Assembly (NCBI RefSeq): GCF_001245615.1
Contig: NZ_CWKH01000002.1
Coordinates: 124,001-188,000, forward strand
Origin: Mycolicibacterium neworleansense
GTDB lineage: Bacteria; Actinomycetota; Actinomycetes; Mycobacteriales; Mycobacteriaceae
Reading direction: 5' to 3'
Length of the DNA: 64,000 bases
The notes beneath the pieces are model-generated. The model was given only the letters and a program-made list of their open reading frames with translations, made no database searches and had not been told where the DNA came from. Shown piece after piece: positions 37,219 through 45,375 of the stretch. The stretch's first letter is position 1. Each line of letters opens with the position of its first letter. A program made the translations under genes and the position numbers.

Positions 37219-37240
37219 AGTACCCGGTACCTGCGGTACT
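37219..37240. promoter_or_regulatory. Inverted repeat before the Baeyer-Villiger monooxygenase gene
   Basis: AGTACC (37219-37224) and GGTACT (37235-37240) are perfect 6-bp arms around a 10-bp spacer that itself contains GGTACC. The right arm ends 9 bp before the start codon. It has the shape of a TetR-type operator. Confidence 0.4.
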
Positions 37241-37249
37241 GTCTGCAGC

Positions 37250-38734
37250 ATGAGCCCGGGGGAATTCCACGCGGTCATCGTCGGTGCCGGCTTCGCCGGC
37301 ATCGGCGCCGCCATCCAGCTCAAGCGGCTGGGCATCGAGAACTTCGTGATCCTCGATCGCGAAGATGACCTGGGCGGCACCTGGTACGTCAACCACTACC
37401 CCGGCCTGGCCGTCGACGTGCCGACCACGACATACTCGTATTTCTTCGAGCCGAATCCGAACTGGTCACGGCTGTTCTCCACCGGCACCGAGATCAAAAG
37501 GTACGCCGACGAGATCGCCGACAAGTACGACGTGCGGCGCCACATCCGGTTCAACGCAGGCGTCGAAGGCGCCCGCTGGGACGAGGACGCCTCACTGTGG
37601 CGCGTCACCTTGGCCGACGGAGAAACGCTCAGCGCGCGGTTCCTGATCACGGCCACCGGCTTTCTCTCCCAGCCGCACACCCCCGACATCCCCGGCATCG
37701 GCGACTTCTCCGGCAAGGTCATCCACACCACCGACTGGGATGACAGCTATCGGCCCGACGGCCGCCGGATCGCGGTGATCGGCACCGGTGCCACGGCCGT
37801 ACAGCTCATCCCCGAGCTGGCTCGCGACGCCGCCGACCTGACCGTCTACCAGCGCACGCCGATCTGGGTCGTGCCGAAGATCGACCTGAAGTTTCCGGCG
37901 CCGATACGCCGGTTGTTCGCCCGCGTGCCGGCCACCCAGCGGGCGATCCGCGCCGTCACCGATGGCATCTACGCGTTCATGGTCGACACCGCGGTTCTCA
38001 AGCACCGGTACTTCCGCCGGTTCAACATCGCCGCGGCCGACCTGGCCAAGCTGCACCGGTTCGCCTCGATCCGTGACCCGGAGCTGCGCCGCAAGCTGAC
38101 GCCGGATTACGACTTCGGCTGCAAGCGTCCGACGTTCTCCAACGGCTACTACCGCACGTTCACCAAGCCCCACGTGCACCTGCAGGCCGACGGCATCGAG
38201 CGCATCGAACCCGACGGCATCGTCAACGCCGACGGGACCGTGACGAAGATCGACACGCTGGTCCTGGCGACCGGATTCGACCTGTGGGAGGCGAACTTCC
38301 CGGCCTTCGAGGTGATCGGGCGCGACGGCCGCAACCTCGGCAAATGGTGGCGGGAAACCCGCTTCCAGGCCTACCAGGGCATCTCGATGCCGTACTTTCC
38401 GAACTATCTGAGCCTGGCCAGTCCGTACGCGTTCCTGGGTCTGAACTTCTTCAACACGATGGAGTATCAGATGCGCTTGATGGACCGGCTGTTCGCCGAA
38501 CTCAATCGCCGGAAGGCCACGACGTTCGAGGTCACCGAAGAGGCCAACAGCCGGTATCTGGACCTGATGACGGAGTTGCTGGGCGACTCCCTGTTCACCC
38601 TCGGAAACTGTGCATCGGCACGGTCGTACTATTTCAATCCGAGCGGCGAGGCAACGCTGCTCCGTCCGATGACGACCCGCCGGGCCGTCGCGGAAGCTTC
38701 ACGATTCCCGTTGAGCGACTACACATTTGCCTGA
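37250..38734 (+). CDS. Type I Baeyer-Villiger-type flavin monooxygenase
   Basis: A 494-residue flavoprotein with two Rossmann motifs, GAGFAGIGAA (about 11-20, FAD) and GTGATAVQL (about 180, NADPH). Between them the Baeyer-Villiger fingerprint FSGKVIHTTDW is intact, as is GGTWYVNHYPG. It should insert oxygen into a ketone to give an ester or lactone. Similar to mycobacterial EthA-like or MymA-like enzymes, but family placement is not certain. ATG 37250 puts the first Rossmann motif at residue 10; the longer frame overlaps the DUF5996 gene. Confidence 0.92.
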   Translation: MSPGEFHAVIVGAGFAGIGAAIQLKRLGIENFVILDREDDLGGTWYVNHYPGLAVDVPTTTYSYFFEPNPNWSRLFSTGTEIKRYADEIADKYDVRRHIRFNAGVEGARWDEDASLWRVTLADGETLSARFLITATGFLSQPHTPDIPGIGDFSGKVIHTTDWDDSYRPDGRRIAVIGTGATAVQLIPELARDAADLTVYQRTPIWVVPKIDLKFPAPIRRLFARVPATQRAIRAVTDGIYAFMVDTAVLKHRYFRRFNIAAADLAKLHRFASIRDPELRRKLTPDYDFGCKRPTFSNGYYRTFTKPHVHLQADGIERIEPDGIVNADGTVTKIDTLVLATGFDLWEANFPAFEVIGRDGRNLGKWWRETRFQAYQGISMPYFPNYLSLASPYAFLGLNFFNTMEYQMRLMDRLFAELNRRKATTFEVTEEANSRYLDLMTELLGDSLFTLGNCASARSYYFNPSGEATLLRPMTTRRAVAEASRFPLSDYTFA

Positions 38735-38750
38735 TCAGAGAGGATCACAC

Positions 38751-39020
38751 ATGGCAGAGGGCAAGAACTCCAAGCTGGCCAAGCTCGTCGGCCTCAGCGT
38801 GGTCGGCGCCGGCATCTCACATTTTGTGAAGCCGCAGCTGTTCGAGTCGATCACCAAGCCGGCGTTCCCGAACGACACGAGGACGCACATCTACACCAAC
38901 GGTGGTATCGAGACCGCGATCGGCCTGGGCCTCCTGCTGCCCAAGACCCGCAAGCTGGCCACCATAGGCACCCTCGGCTATGTGGCCTACCTGGCCGGCA
39001 ACGCCGTCCGCAACCGGTAA
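38751..39020 (+). CDS. Small membrane protein
   Basis: An 89-residue protein with three short hydrophobic stretches (LVGLSVVGAGISHFV, GGIETAIGLGLLLP, TIGTLGYVAYLAGNAV), basic at both ends. I recall such DoxX-like small proteins in mycobacteria without a known role. ATG 38751 follows AGAGAGG and lies 16 bp after the monooxygenase, so it is probably in its operon. Its last 34 bases overlap the convergent tandem TetR gene. Confidence 0.75.
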   Translation: MAEGKNSKLAKLVGLSVVGAGISHFVKPQLFESITKPAFPNDTRTHIYTNGGIETAIGLGLLLPKTRKLATIGTLGYVAYLAGNAVRNR

Positions 39021-40234
39021 CGACCCAGCAGAGTCAGATCGATCAGCACGGCGACGACGGCGCGGGCCTGCTCTGAATTCTGATAATTCATGAGCCGGCC
39101 CAAGTCGATCACCAGGGCCATCGCCGCATGGACCGCAAACCGTGCCTGGCTCGCACTCCACCTCGGATGCAACGGCATCACGACCTCGACCCACGATTCC
39201 ACGGCCGCCCGTTGCAGGTCGCGCAGGATCTTCTGGTCGGCGGGCGTCATGTTCAGGCGTTCGGTGTAGTAGACGTAGTCGAGTTCGGGGCGGTCGAACG
39301 ACCGGGCCACGTAGTCGTCGATGAGGGCACCCAGCGCCTGTTCCGGATCCTCGACCGCGCCGAGGATCTCCGACATGTCCGCCGACAGTCGGTCGGCGGC
39401 GCGCCGGAACCCGGCCGCCAGGATGTCGGACTTGCCGGAGAAATACCGGTAGATCCCCGATGCGGGCATGCCGACTGCGGCAGCGATGTCCTCCATCGTG
39501 GTGTCGCGATAGCCGTTCTGATTGAACAGCCGCATCGATTCGGTCAGCAGCGCTTCGTATTTCGTGGCGCTCGCGACGGGCGGCGGCGCCGCCGGGGGAT
39601 CCGTCGCATTGGGGAACTCGGGAAGGTCGGCGGCCAGCACGGTGTCGCAGATGTCGGCGAGCAAGGCGCGAATCTGACCGGCGGGCAATTTGGACCGATG
39701 GTCGACGACGCTGCCGACCACGCCGAGCACCGCGGTCGACAGGGTCCAGCGGGCGCGCGAGCTGAGTTCGGGCCGCAACTCCATCAGCGGCCGGTGAATC
39801 CGCCGATGCACGGTGCGCACCTGCGCATCGAGGGTGCTCTGGTCGTCGCCGCGCAGATAACGGGCTTCCCAGCGGTACAGGCCACCGGATTCACGATTAA
39901 CCAAAGCGGTGTCGCTGAGTGCCGCGACGAGCCGGCGCAACTGCTCACGCGGGTCCCCATCGGCCTCGTCAGCAAACGCCGTTCCATCGACGAGTTGCTG
40001 GCTGAGATTGAGTACGGCATCGCGGAACAATTCGTACTTACTCGAATAGTGCCGGTACAACGCGGCCGCGGAGATTCCGACGCGCGAAGCGATGGCCTCC
40101 ATGCTCACACCGTGATAGCCGAGAGCGCTGAATGACTCCGCAGAGGCCCGCGCTATCTGGGCCTTTCGATCCTTGGGACGGCGTCGCACACCACTGGCAC
40201 CACTGTCGATCGACCGGGGCGAGATGCGCGCCAT
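38987..40234 (-). CDS. Tandem TetR-family regulator (two TetR units in one chain)
   Basis: A 415-residue protein with two complete TetR units. Unit 1 has its HTH at about 45-70 (MEAIASRVGISAAALYRHY) with a ligand domain to about 215; a Pro/Ala linker (PPAAPPPVASATKYEAL) follows; unit 2 has its HTH at about 250-275 (MEDIAAAVGMPASGIYRYF) and a second ligand domain. Normal TetR proteins are about 200 residues and dimerise, so this chain may bind DNA as a single-chain dimer with asymmetric recognition. Nearby palindromes (34491-34510, 37219-37240) are possible sites. It converges on the small membrane protein gene. Confidence 0.9.
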   Translation of the reverse strand: MARISPRSIDSGASGVRRRPKDRKAQIARASAESFSALGYHGVSMEAIASRVGISAAALYRHYSSKYELFRDAVLNLSQQLVDGTAFADEADGDPREQLRRLVAALSDTALVNRESGGLYRWEARYLRGDDQSTLDAQVRTVHRRIHRPLMELRPELSSRARWTLSTAVLGVVGSVVDHRSKLPAGQIRALLADICDTVLAADLPEFPNATDPPAAPPPVASATKYEALLTESMRLFNQNGYRDTTMEDIAAAVGMPASGIYRYFSGKSDILAAGFRRAADRLSADMSEILGAVEDPEQALGALIDDYVARSFDRPELDYVYYTERLNMTPADQKILRDLQRAAVESWVEVVMPLHPRWSASQARFAVHAAMALVIDLGRLMNYQNSEQARAVVAVLIDLTLLGRYRLRTALPAR

Positions 40235-40312
40235 TCCGTCACACTAACCGACCGAACAGCCGGGTCAAAATGGTAGTTCGACAGAGAATGGGCGTTAACA
40301 TAGACGGCAATA

Positions 40313-40555
40313 ATGCCGGATGGGGGTCCCGTGCTTGCCAGGTTGCGGAGGTTGCTGACCTACCGCGTCGCAGTGGGCGAACTGATCGTCGTCGCTGTGG
40401 TGCTGGGTGTGCCGTATCTGGTGATCGGTACGTTCTGGTCCGGTACGCACACCGACCACCTGCAAGCGATGGGTGGCCTCGACGCGGTGGTGTCCTTTCT
40501 GGGGGCCATCGTCTCGTGGCCGGTGTTGTTGTTCACCGACGTATGCATGACGTGA
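40313..40555 (+). CDS. Small hypothetical membrane protein
   Basis: An 80-residue protein with two hydrophobic segments (VGELIVVAVVLGVPYLVIG and VVSFLGAIVSWPVLLFTDV). I do not recognise it. ATG 40313 or GTG 40331 could start it. It precedes another small membrane protein with a 10-bp gap, and the pair is probably co-transcribed, divergent from the tandem TetR gene. Confidence 0.6.
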   Translation: MPDGGPVLARLRRLLTYRVAVGELIVVAVVLGVPYLVIGTFWSGTHTDHLQAMGGLDAVVSFLGAIVSWPVLLFTDVCMT

Positions 40556-40565
40556 AGGGGAATTG

Positions 40566-40892
40566 GTGAGTTTTCGCGCCGTCTACATCGGCCTCGCCGG
40601 GGCAGTGATCCTGGGCATCGGGCTGTACCTGCTGAGCCTGCCGGTCTACCTTGACGACTTCGACCGGTTCGGCATGCAGATCCCCTGCGGCTCCGGATAC
40701 TCGGCCCACCTCGTGCAGGCCGAGGCCGCCGGGCAGGAGTACGTCGACAAGTGCGGGTCGGCCCTGACGATGCGCCGGCTGTGGACCATCCCGATCGCCG
40801 CGATCGGAGCGCTGGCCCTGATTGCGGTGTTGTTCCGGGCAGCGACGTCATCGGCACACGAGACGCTGCTGCCGAACCGCGATACGCCCTGA
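40566..40892 (+). CDS. Small two-helix membrane protein
   Basis: A 108-residue protein with helices at about 5-25 (VYIGLAGAVILGIGLYLLSL) and 76-93 (WTIPIAAIGALALIAVLF). Between them is an extracytoplasmic loop with two cysteines (IPCGSG, DKCGSAL) that could form a disulfide. GTG 40566 follows AAGGGG; TTG 40563 is too close to that site. Function unknown. It ends 13 bp from the convergent Mce-associated gene. Confidence 0.7.
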   Translation: MSFRAVYIGLAGAVILGIGLYLLSLPVYLDDFDRFGMQIPCGSGYSAHLVQAEAAGQEYVDKCGSALTMRRLWTIPIAAIGALALIAVLFRAATSSAHETLLPNRDTP

Positions 40893-40905
40893 GTCGCCGG
40901 TACAG

Positions 40906-41508
40906 CTAGATCGGGTCGAACGATGAGATCAGCCATTTCCCATCGATTTTCGTGAGCCCGACTTTGACGGCGCTGGCGGCCTGTGCCGGTTCGGGGTTGT
41001 CGCGGCTGGTTGTCGCCTGATTCAGGAAGACCAACACCTTCGCGGTGTCGGACTGCACCTCCACCGGGGCTGCGCGAACGACCGACGCGGTGGCGTGGAT
41101 GTCCTTCTGCTTGGCTGCCGGCACCACGAACTTATTGGCGAACTCGCTGTAGTAGTCCAGGAAGTCACCGGTGAGGTGGGACCGTGCGCCGGCGATGTCC
41201 TGATCCAAACTGTTCGGCGCGTAGGACAACAACGCCAATGAGCCTTCGGTCGCGGCATCGACTACCGCCGTGGACGCCACGGCATTTCCCTGATCCGCGC
41301 GGTACACACCGAAATACAGCGCTGCCGCGGCGCTCGCCGAGGCCAGCACCAGGCACACGACCGCGATCGGTCGCCACCGCCGCGCAATGCGATGGGTCCG
41401 CTGTCCCTGGCGCTCGGAGTCGTTGGCTTCGTTCGTGTTCGGCTCGTCGGGAACCGACTCACCTTCCGAGGTGATCGCGGCATCGACTTCTGCTGTAGTT
41501 GTGCTCAC
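40906..41508 (-). CDS. Mce-associated membrane protein (Mam type)
   Basis: A 200-residue single-pass protein: charged N-terminus (about 1-45), a membrane helix (PIAVVCLVLASASAAAALYFG) and an extracytoplasmic NTF2-like domain (AAKQKDIHATASVVRAAPV, DTAKVLVFLNQATT, WLISSFDPI). This is the layout of Mam proteins that accompany mce operons and support stability or activity of the transporter. The start overlaps the stop of the upstream Mam gene (ATGA). Confidence 0.85.
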   Translation of the reverse strand: MSTTTAEVDAAITSEGESVPDEPNTNEANDSERQGQRTHRIARRWRPIAVVCLVLASASAAAALYFGVYRADQGNAVASTAVVDAATEGSLALLSYAPNSLDQDIAGARSHLTGDFLDYYSEFANKFVVPAAKQKDIHATASVVRAAPVEVQSDTAKVLVFLNQATTSRDNPEPAQAASAVKVGLTKIDGKWLISSFDPI

Positions 41509-42143
41509 GGGACGAACTCCACCTTCGACATCTTGATCTGCCCGCCGTCTTTGACCATGGTGAGGCTCAGGCGCCAGTTCCGCGGTTGCTGATTCGCACC
41601 GGCCGAGTTGCTGACCGTGGTCGCCGTGCTGACGAGGACAACCGCGGAGTCCCCGTCCATCGACTGCACCGCGGAGGCGCGCGCCGTCGCCTTCGTCGTC
41701 GCTTTCGAGTCCTGTGCCGCCTTCACCAGGTCTTCGGCCGAGGACTGAATGTCGTCCTTGAACGAGCCGGCCGAGTTGTCGATGATCTGCCGGACGTTGT
41801 CCTGTGCGGTGGCGCTGTCGATCGACATCAGGGTGACGGCGGCCTGCGACGCGGCGGCGGCGAACTCGGCTCGGCGCTGCTGCTCACGCTCGGCTTGCTG
41901 GTGTAGCCAGATCATGTATCCACTGGCCGCCAACAAGGCGCCACTCACCAGGATGGCCACGCCGGCGAGCAACGTCGCGAGCTTCGGGCGCCACCTGCGC
42001 TTCTCACGCGGGGCCTCATCGGTATCGGCCTTGTCGGTATGGGTCTGGTCGGCGTCCGCCCGATCCGACATCTCCTCCAGGTCGTCGGCCTCGTCGGAAA
42101 CGGCTGTCTCAGTTTCCTCTTCGGAGCGGCTGAGTAACCGCAT
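41505..42143 (-). CDS. Mce-associated membrane protein (Mam type), acidic N-terminus
   Basis: A 212-residue paralogue of the downstream gene product with the same plan: an acidic cytoplasmic N-terminus of about 55 residues (SEEETETAVSDEADDLEEM), a membrane helix (LLAGVAILVSGALLAASGYMIW) and an NTF2-like extracytoplasmic domain ending WRLSLTMVKDGGQIKMSKVEF. ATG 42143 has GGAGG upstream; the longer frame to 42227 lacks one. The two Mam genes form a minus-strand pair separated from the mce operon by four genes and a terminator, so they have their own promoter. Confidence 0.85.
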   Translation of the reverse strand: MRLLSRSEEETETAVSDEADDLEEMSDRADADQTHTDKADTDEAPREKRRWRPKLATLLAGVAILVSGALLAASGYMIWLHQQAEREQQRRAEFAAAASQAAVTLMSIDSATAQDNVRQIIDNSAGSFKDDIQSSAEDLVKAAQDSKATTKATARASAVQSMDGDSAVVLVSTATTVSNSAGANQQPRNWRLSLTMVKDGGQIKMSKVEFVP

Positions 42144-42296
42144 AGTGCACCTCCGGTTGGTCTCGGCCAGTCGCGGATGGCACCAGTTGCTGCTGTCGCC
42201 CCATGGCCGATGTGACTGCTGCCACACGGTAGTGCTGCAGCGGTCCGCCTCAGCGTTGCTGTCCCACCCAGCGGACTAATCCCTGCCCGCAGCCGA

Positions 42297-42731
42297 TTAC
42301 CAGTTCCGCAGCGAGCACAACGCCCCTTTGGGCCCGGCAGCGCGATGGACGACGATGCCGTCGATGGCCAGTTCGCATCGCAGGGTATGGGGATCCTGCG
42401 GGGCCAGGCCGGCCGTGGAGACGGTCACCATGGCCCATTTCATGGGATCGGCGAGCATGGTCTCGCGAACCCAGGGCTTGCCCGGTTCCAGCGTGAGATC
42501 GTCCTTGGGACTGAACACGTAGGTGTTGTGGCTGTAGTCCGCCCATGTCGGCGGGTCGACCTCGCGGTAATAGATGCCGACGGCCGTCGGCTGCTCGGCG
42601 GTGACCGTGTAGGTCACACGGTGCATCGTCGGAGCTTCGTCGGCGTGTGCCGGTGCCGCCAGGGAAGGGCCCACGCCGAGTGCGACGGCAACCAGTGTGC
42701 TCACCGCACCCGCGCGCTCAGAGGTCGCCAC
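42297..42731 (-). CDS. Secreted MmpS-like protein
   Basis: A 144-residue exported protein. A signal peptide (LVAVALGVGPSLAAPAHA) is followed by a beta-rich domain similar to the extracytoplasmic part of MmpS proteins: HRVTYTVTAEQPTAVGIYYRE, WVRETMLADP and LRCELAIDGIVVHRA, with a Cys pair (LRCELA, ALCSLRNW). Unlike MmpS it appears to be cleaved and soluble, and no MmpL is adjacent. The start overlaps the end of the upstream secreted-protein gene by 14 bases. Confidence 0.75.
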   Translation of the reverse strand: MATSERAGAVSTLVAVALGVGPSLAAPAHADEAPTMHRVTYTVTAEQPTAVGIYYREVDPPTWADYSHNTYVFSPKDDLTLEPGKPWVRETMLADPMKWAMVTVSTAGLAPQDPHTLRCELAIDGIVVHRAAGPKGALCSLRNW

Positions 42732-43158
42732 GGAGCCACCTCACCGATCCGTCACTTGGCACGCAGCTCAGGAACAGCCCGTCGGGCGCCTGGGCGACCG
42801 AATTCTCGAAGCCTTGGCATGGCGAGTTCTCCTCACGAATCCCCTTCAATGGCGGTGAGCGGAAGTAGCGCGGCTCGTACCGGCGCGGTGACCCGCAGAA
42901 GACCAGCCGGCCCCAGGATGTGGTGCCGAAGACGTAGTACGCCGTATCCGAACACGGCGCGCCGAGCACGACGCCGCCGGTGATCCCGGGTACGCACGAG
43001 GGTTCACTACATCCCAGAGGTTCCGCACTCGCAGGGGCGGGGGCGGTCAACGCCGCCGCGACGAGCAACCCTGCCGTTACTGCCACCGGTATCCGCACGT
43101 ACGACACTGTGGCACGGCTGAATCCGGCTGCCGGCGTATGGCCCACTAGGTGGGACAT
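42718..43158 (-). CDS. Small secreted Cys-rich protein
   Basis: Up to 146 residues with a signal peptide (IPVAVTAGLLVAAALTAPAPASA) and a mature part of about 100 residues with six cysteines (LGCSEPSCVPG, APCSD, VFCGSP, SPCQGF, LSCVPS), suggesting three disulfides. I recognise it only as a mycobacterial secreted protein of unknown role. Start is uncertain: ATG 43158 leaves a long n-region, GTG 43107 or 43098 would give a normal signal peptide. Confidence 0.65.
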   Translation of the reverse strand: MSHLVGHTPAAGFSRATVSYVRIPVAVTAGLLVAAALTAPAPASAEPLGCSEPSCVPGITGGVVLGAPCSDTAYYVFGTTSWGRLVFCGSPRRYEPRYFRSPPLKGIREENSPCQGFENSVAQAPDGLFLSCVPSDGSVRWLRGDL

Positions 43159-43240
43159 TGTTCGTCAAAAAACTACGGAAGTAGCACAGTTAGCACAGCC
43201 GCGGCGACCGCCGGTGGCCGGTGGACAGAGGAGTTTGGTC

Positions 43241-43753
43241 ATGCGGGTGTCGACGGCATTCATTGGGGCAGCGGCGCTCTCCGCTGTTGCCGTGGCAGGC
43301 TTGTGCAGTCCGGTCGCCGAGGCATCCCCGAGTTGGGGACTCAACGGCACCTACACCGCCACCTCGAACGGCGAGTGGGCCAAGACCAACGACATCTTCC
43401 ACGACGAGGCCAGTATCCGTGGCACGTGGACGATCTCGACGACGTGCAGCTACCCGAGCGAGTGCACCGGCACCGTCGACACGGACTGGGGATGGAGCGC
43501 ACCGATCTACAAGAAGAGCGGCGTCTGGTACGTCAAGAAGACGGTGGACAACTGGCAGCCGTGCGGTGACGGCACTGCGGGCCCAGGCCTGCAGGTATAC
43601 CGCTTCTTCCCCTCGAACGAGAACGCCACAGCAGTCGATCCGGCATCGACGACATTGGTGGGCGAGGATTCGACCACCGGCGTCAGCGGATCGTGCGGCA
43701 CCAGCAAGGTCGTATTCATCACCATGCCGTTCAAACTCGTGAAAACAGCCTGA
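43241..43753 (+). CDS. Secreted protein, mycobacterial conserved type
   Basis: A 170-residue exported protein: signal peptide (AFIGAAALSAVAVAGLCSPVAEA), then a beta-rich mature domain with four cysteines (STTCSYPSECTG, WQPCGDG, SGSCGTS) and WGLNGTYTATSNGEWAKTND, WGWSAPIYKKSGVWYV. Function unknown; I have seen similar secreted mycobacterial proteins but cannot name a reference. ATG 43241 follows AGAGGAG. Its stop is followed directly by a strong terminator. It stands between the mce operon and the Mam genes. Confidence 0.8.
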   Translation: MRVSTAFIGAAALSAVAVAGLCSPVAEASPSWGLNGTYTATSNGEWAKTNDIFHDEASIRGTWTISTTCSYPSECTGTVDTDWGWSAPIYKKSGVWYVKKTVDNWQPCGDGTAGPGLQVYRFFPSNENATAVDPASTTLVGEDSTTGVSGSCGTSKVVFITMPFKLVKTA

Positions 43754-43759
43754 CCGACC

Positions 43760-43801
43760 AAGACCCCCGCAACGGATGCCAAGTTCCGTTGCGGGGGTCT
43801 T
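43760..43801. terminator. Bidirectional intrinsic terminator
   Basis: A perfect 17-bp stem (43760-43776 with 43785-43801) and an 8-nt loop. The arms begin AAGACCCCCGC and end GCGGGGGTCTT, giving A/U-rich ends on both strands. It lies between the convergent ends of the secreted-protein gene and mceF, so it should terminate both. Confidence 0.9.
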
Positions 43802-43806
43802 TTGGA

Positions 43807-45375
43807 TCAGGTGGTGAACAGGTCTTCCCAGGTCTGTTCACCGGTGTGCGGCACGAGATCGGTTTGCCGGTACACCTTTCCGTCCGGGGTGGCGTACCGC
43901 CCGGTACGCGGGTCGTAGGTGGCGATCGCCACCGACGGCCCGCCAGATCCCGCGGGGGCAAACGCACTTGGTGCGACCACCGGTACGTCCGGACTCGGCG
44001 GCACCTCGGCCGTCGGCTCAGCAGGTGCCTCAGCCGGCGGCGCCGGAGGCGGCACGGCCGCCGGTGGCATCGGGGTGCCCTCGATGGGACCGTGGATATA
44101 GGTGTCCCGGTCGACGCGGGAATCCGGCGCGATCCCCTGAGCGAGCAAATTGGGATCGATCGGGTATGGGCCAAGAGCGTGCTGGCGCATCGCCAGGGGC
44201 TCGTAAGGCCGGTCGCTGTTGCAGATCTCGACGGTGGGTGCCCGCTTGCCCGGCTGGCCCATGCACGGGTAGTTGCGCGCGCCCCGCACACCGATCGGCG
44301 AATCCTGCGGCAGTTTGCAATACAGACCGTCAGGGGTGTCGATGTCGGAGGTGTCCTCCGGAGACCGCCATGCCGACGGTGGTAGGAATCCGACGGTGCA
44401 TGCAGGCGGATCGCCCATCGTAAGCGTGAAGTCGCCCAACGACATACCGACCGGATTGTTCTTCGGCGCACCGTAGGACTGCGTTGACGCGATGGACGGT
44501 GGCAGAAGTACCAGGAGCTGTTCCAATGAGGGATGGTAGGTCACACCGACCTGGCCCAGGCTGGTCAAGTTGGCGAGCAACATCGGCAGGGTGGGCTTGA
44601 CCTGATTGAACAAACGGGAGGCCTCGTCGGCCGTCCCCGGCCCCTCCTTGAGGAGGGTGCGGACGTGCTGGTCGTCGTCGGCGACCTGCTTGGTGATTCC
44701 GGCCATGCTGCGAGCCCAGGTACGGATCGCATCGACCGATTCAGCCTGTCCGTCGAGAAGCGGTGCGCTGTCATCGATCAGCGCAAGGGACTGATCGGAT
44801 GCGGCGTTCGCCTCGGCGATCAGTCGCGACGAAGAGTCCAGTAGCTCGCCCATGTCGTTTCCAGAGCCGTTGAAACCCTTGAAGGTTTCGTCGAGCAGGG
44901 GGCTGATCTTGTCCTTGGGAATGCTGTTGATCAAAGAGGAGACCTGATCGAGCATCGGCCCCACCGCTTGAGGTATCGACGTGGCCGATGCCGGGATCAC
45001 CGACCCGTCCTGCAGATAGGGGCCCGAGTCGTTGCGCGGTTGCAGGTCTACGTACTGCTCACCGACGGCTGACACGCTGAGCACAGCGGCGTGCAGGTCC
45101 GCGGGAATCTTGGGTGAAGTGTTCAGTGACAGTGTGGCTTCCGCACCCTCACGGGTGGGCCGCACCTCGGTGACCTTCCCGATCTGCACGCCGCGATAGG
45201 TCACGTTGGAGAACTGGTAGAGCCCACCGGTTCCCTGCAGTTGGAGGGTCACCGTCATTCGCCCGATCCCCAACAGGGTGGGCGCCTGCAGGTAGACGAT
45301 GCCCATCAGGGCCATACCGATCACCGAGGCCACCGCGAAGATGGCCAGCTGGATCCGGACAAACCGGGTGAGCAT
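43807..45375 (-). CDS. mceF: Mce family protein F
   Basis: A 522-residue Mce-F subunit, last of the operon. One N-terminal membrane helix (IQLAIFAVASVIGMALMGIVYL) is followed by the MlaD-like Mce domain (GLYQFSNVTYRGVQIGKV, about 50-125), a long helical region that builds the periplasmic tube (about 130-300) and a conserved C-terminal part (YCKLPQDSPIGVRGARNYPC). It ends in a Pro/Ala-rich tail (about 425-470) and a short terminal segment. In Mce complexes one copy each of A-F forms the channel for lipids. It overlaps the mceE stop (TGATG). Confidence 0.93.
   Translation of the reverse strand: MLTRFVRIQLAIFAVASVIGMALMGIVYLQAPTLLGIGRMTVTLQLQGTGGLYQFSNVTYRGVQIGKVTEVRPTREGAEATLSLNTSPKIPADLHAAVLSVSAVGEQYVDLQPRNDSGPYLQDGSVIPASATSIPQAVGPMLDQVSSLINSIPKDKISPLLDETFKGFNGSGNDMGELLDSSSRLIAEANAASDQSLALIDDSAPLLDGQAESVDAIRTWARSMAGITKQVADDDQHVRTLLKEGPGTADEASRLFNQVKPTLPMLLANLTSLGQVGVTYHPSLEQLLVLLPPSIASTQSYGAPKNNPVGMSLGDFTLTMGDPPACTVGFLPPSAWRSPEDTSDIDTPDGLYCKLPQDSPIGVRGARNYPCMGQPGKRAPTVEICNSDRPYEPLAMRQHALGPYPIDPNLLAQGIAPDSRVDRDTYIHGPIEGTPMPPAAVPPPAPPAEAPAEPTAEVPPSPDVPVVAPSAFAPAGSGGPSVAIATYDPRTGRYATPDGKVYRQTDLVPHTGEQTWEDLFTT

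Noticed and set aside
43182..43198. Direct repeat TAGCACAG twice upstream of a secreted-protein gene
   Set aside because: Two 8-base copies only, no symmetry and no link to a known binding site.
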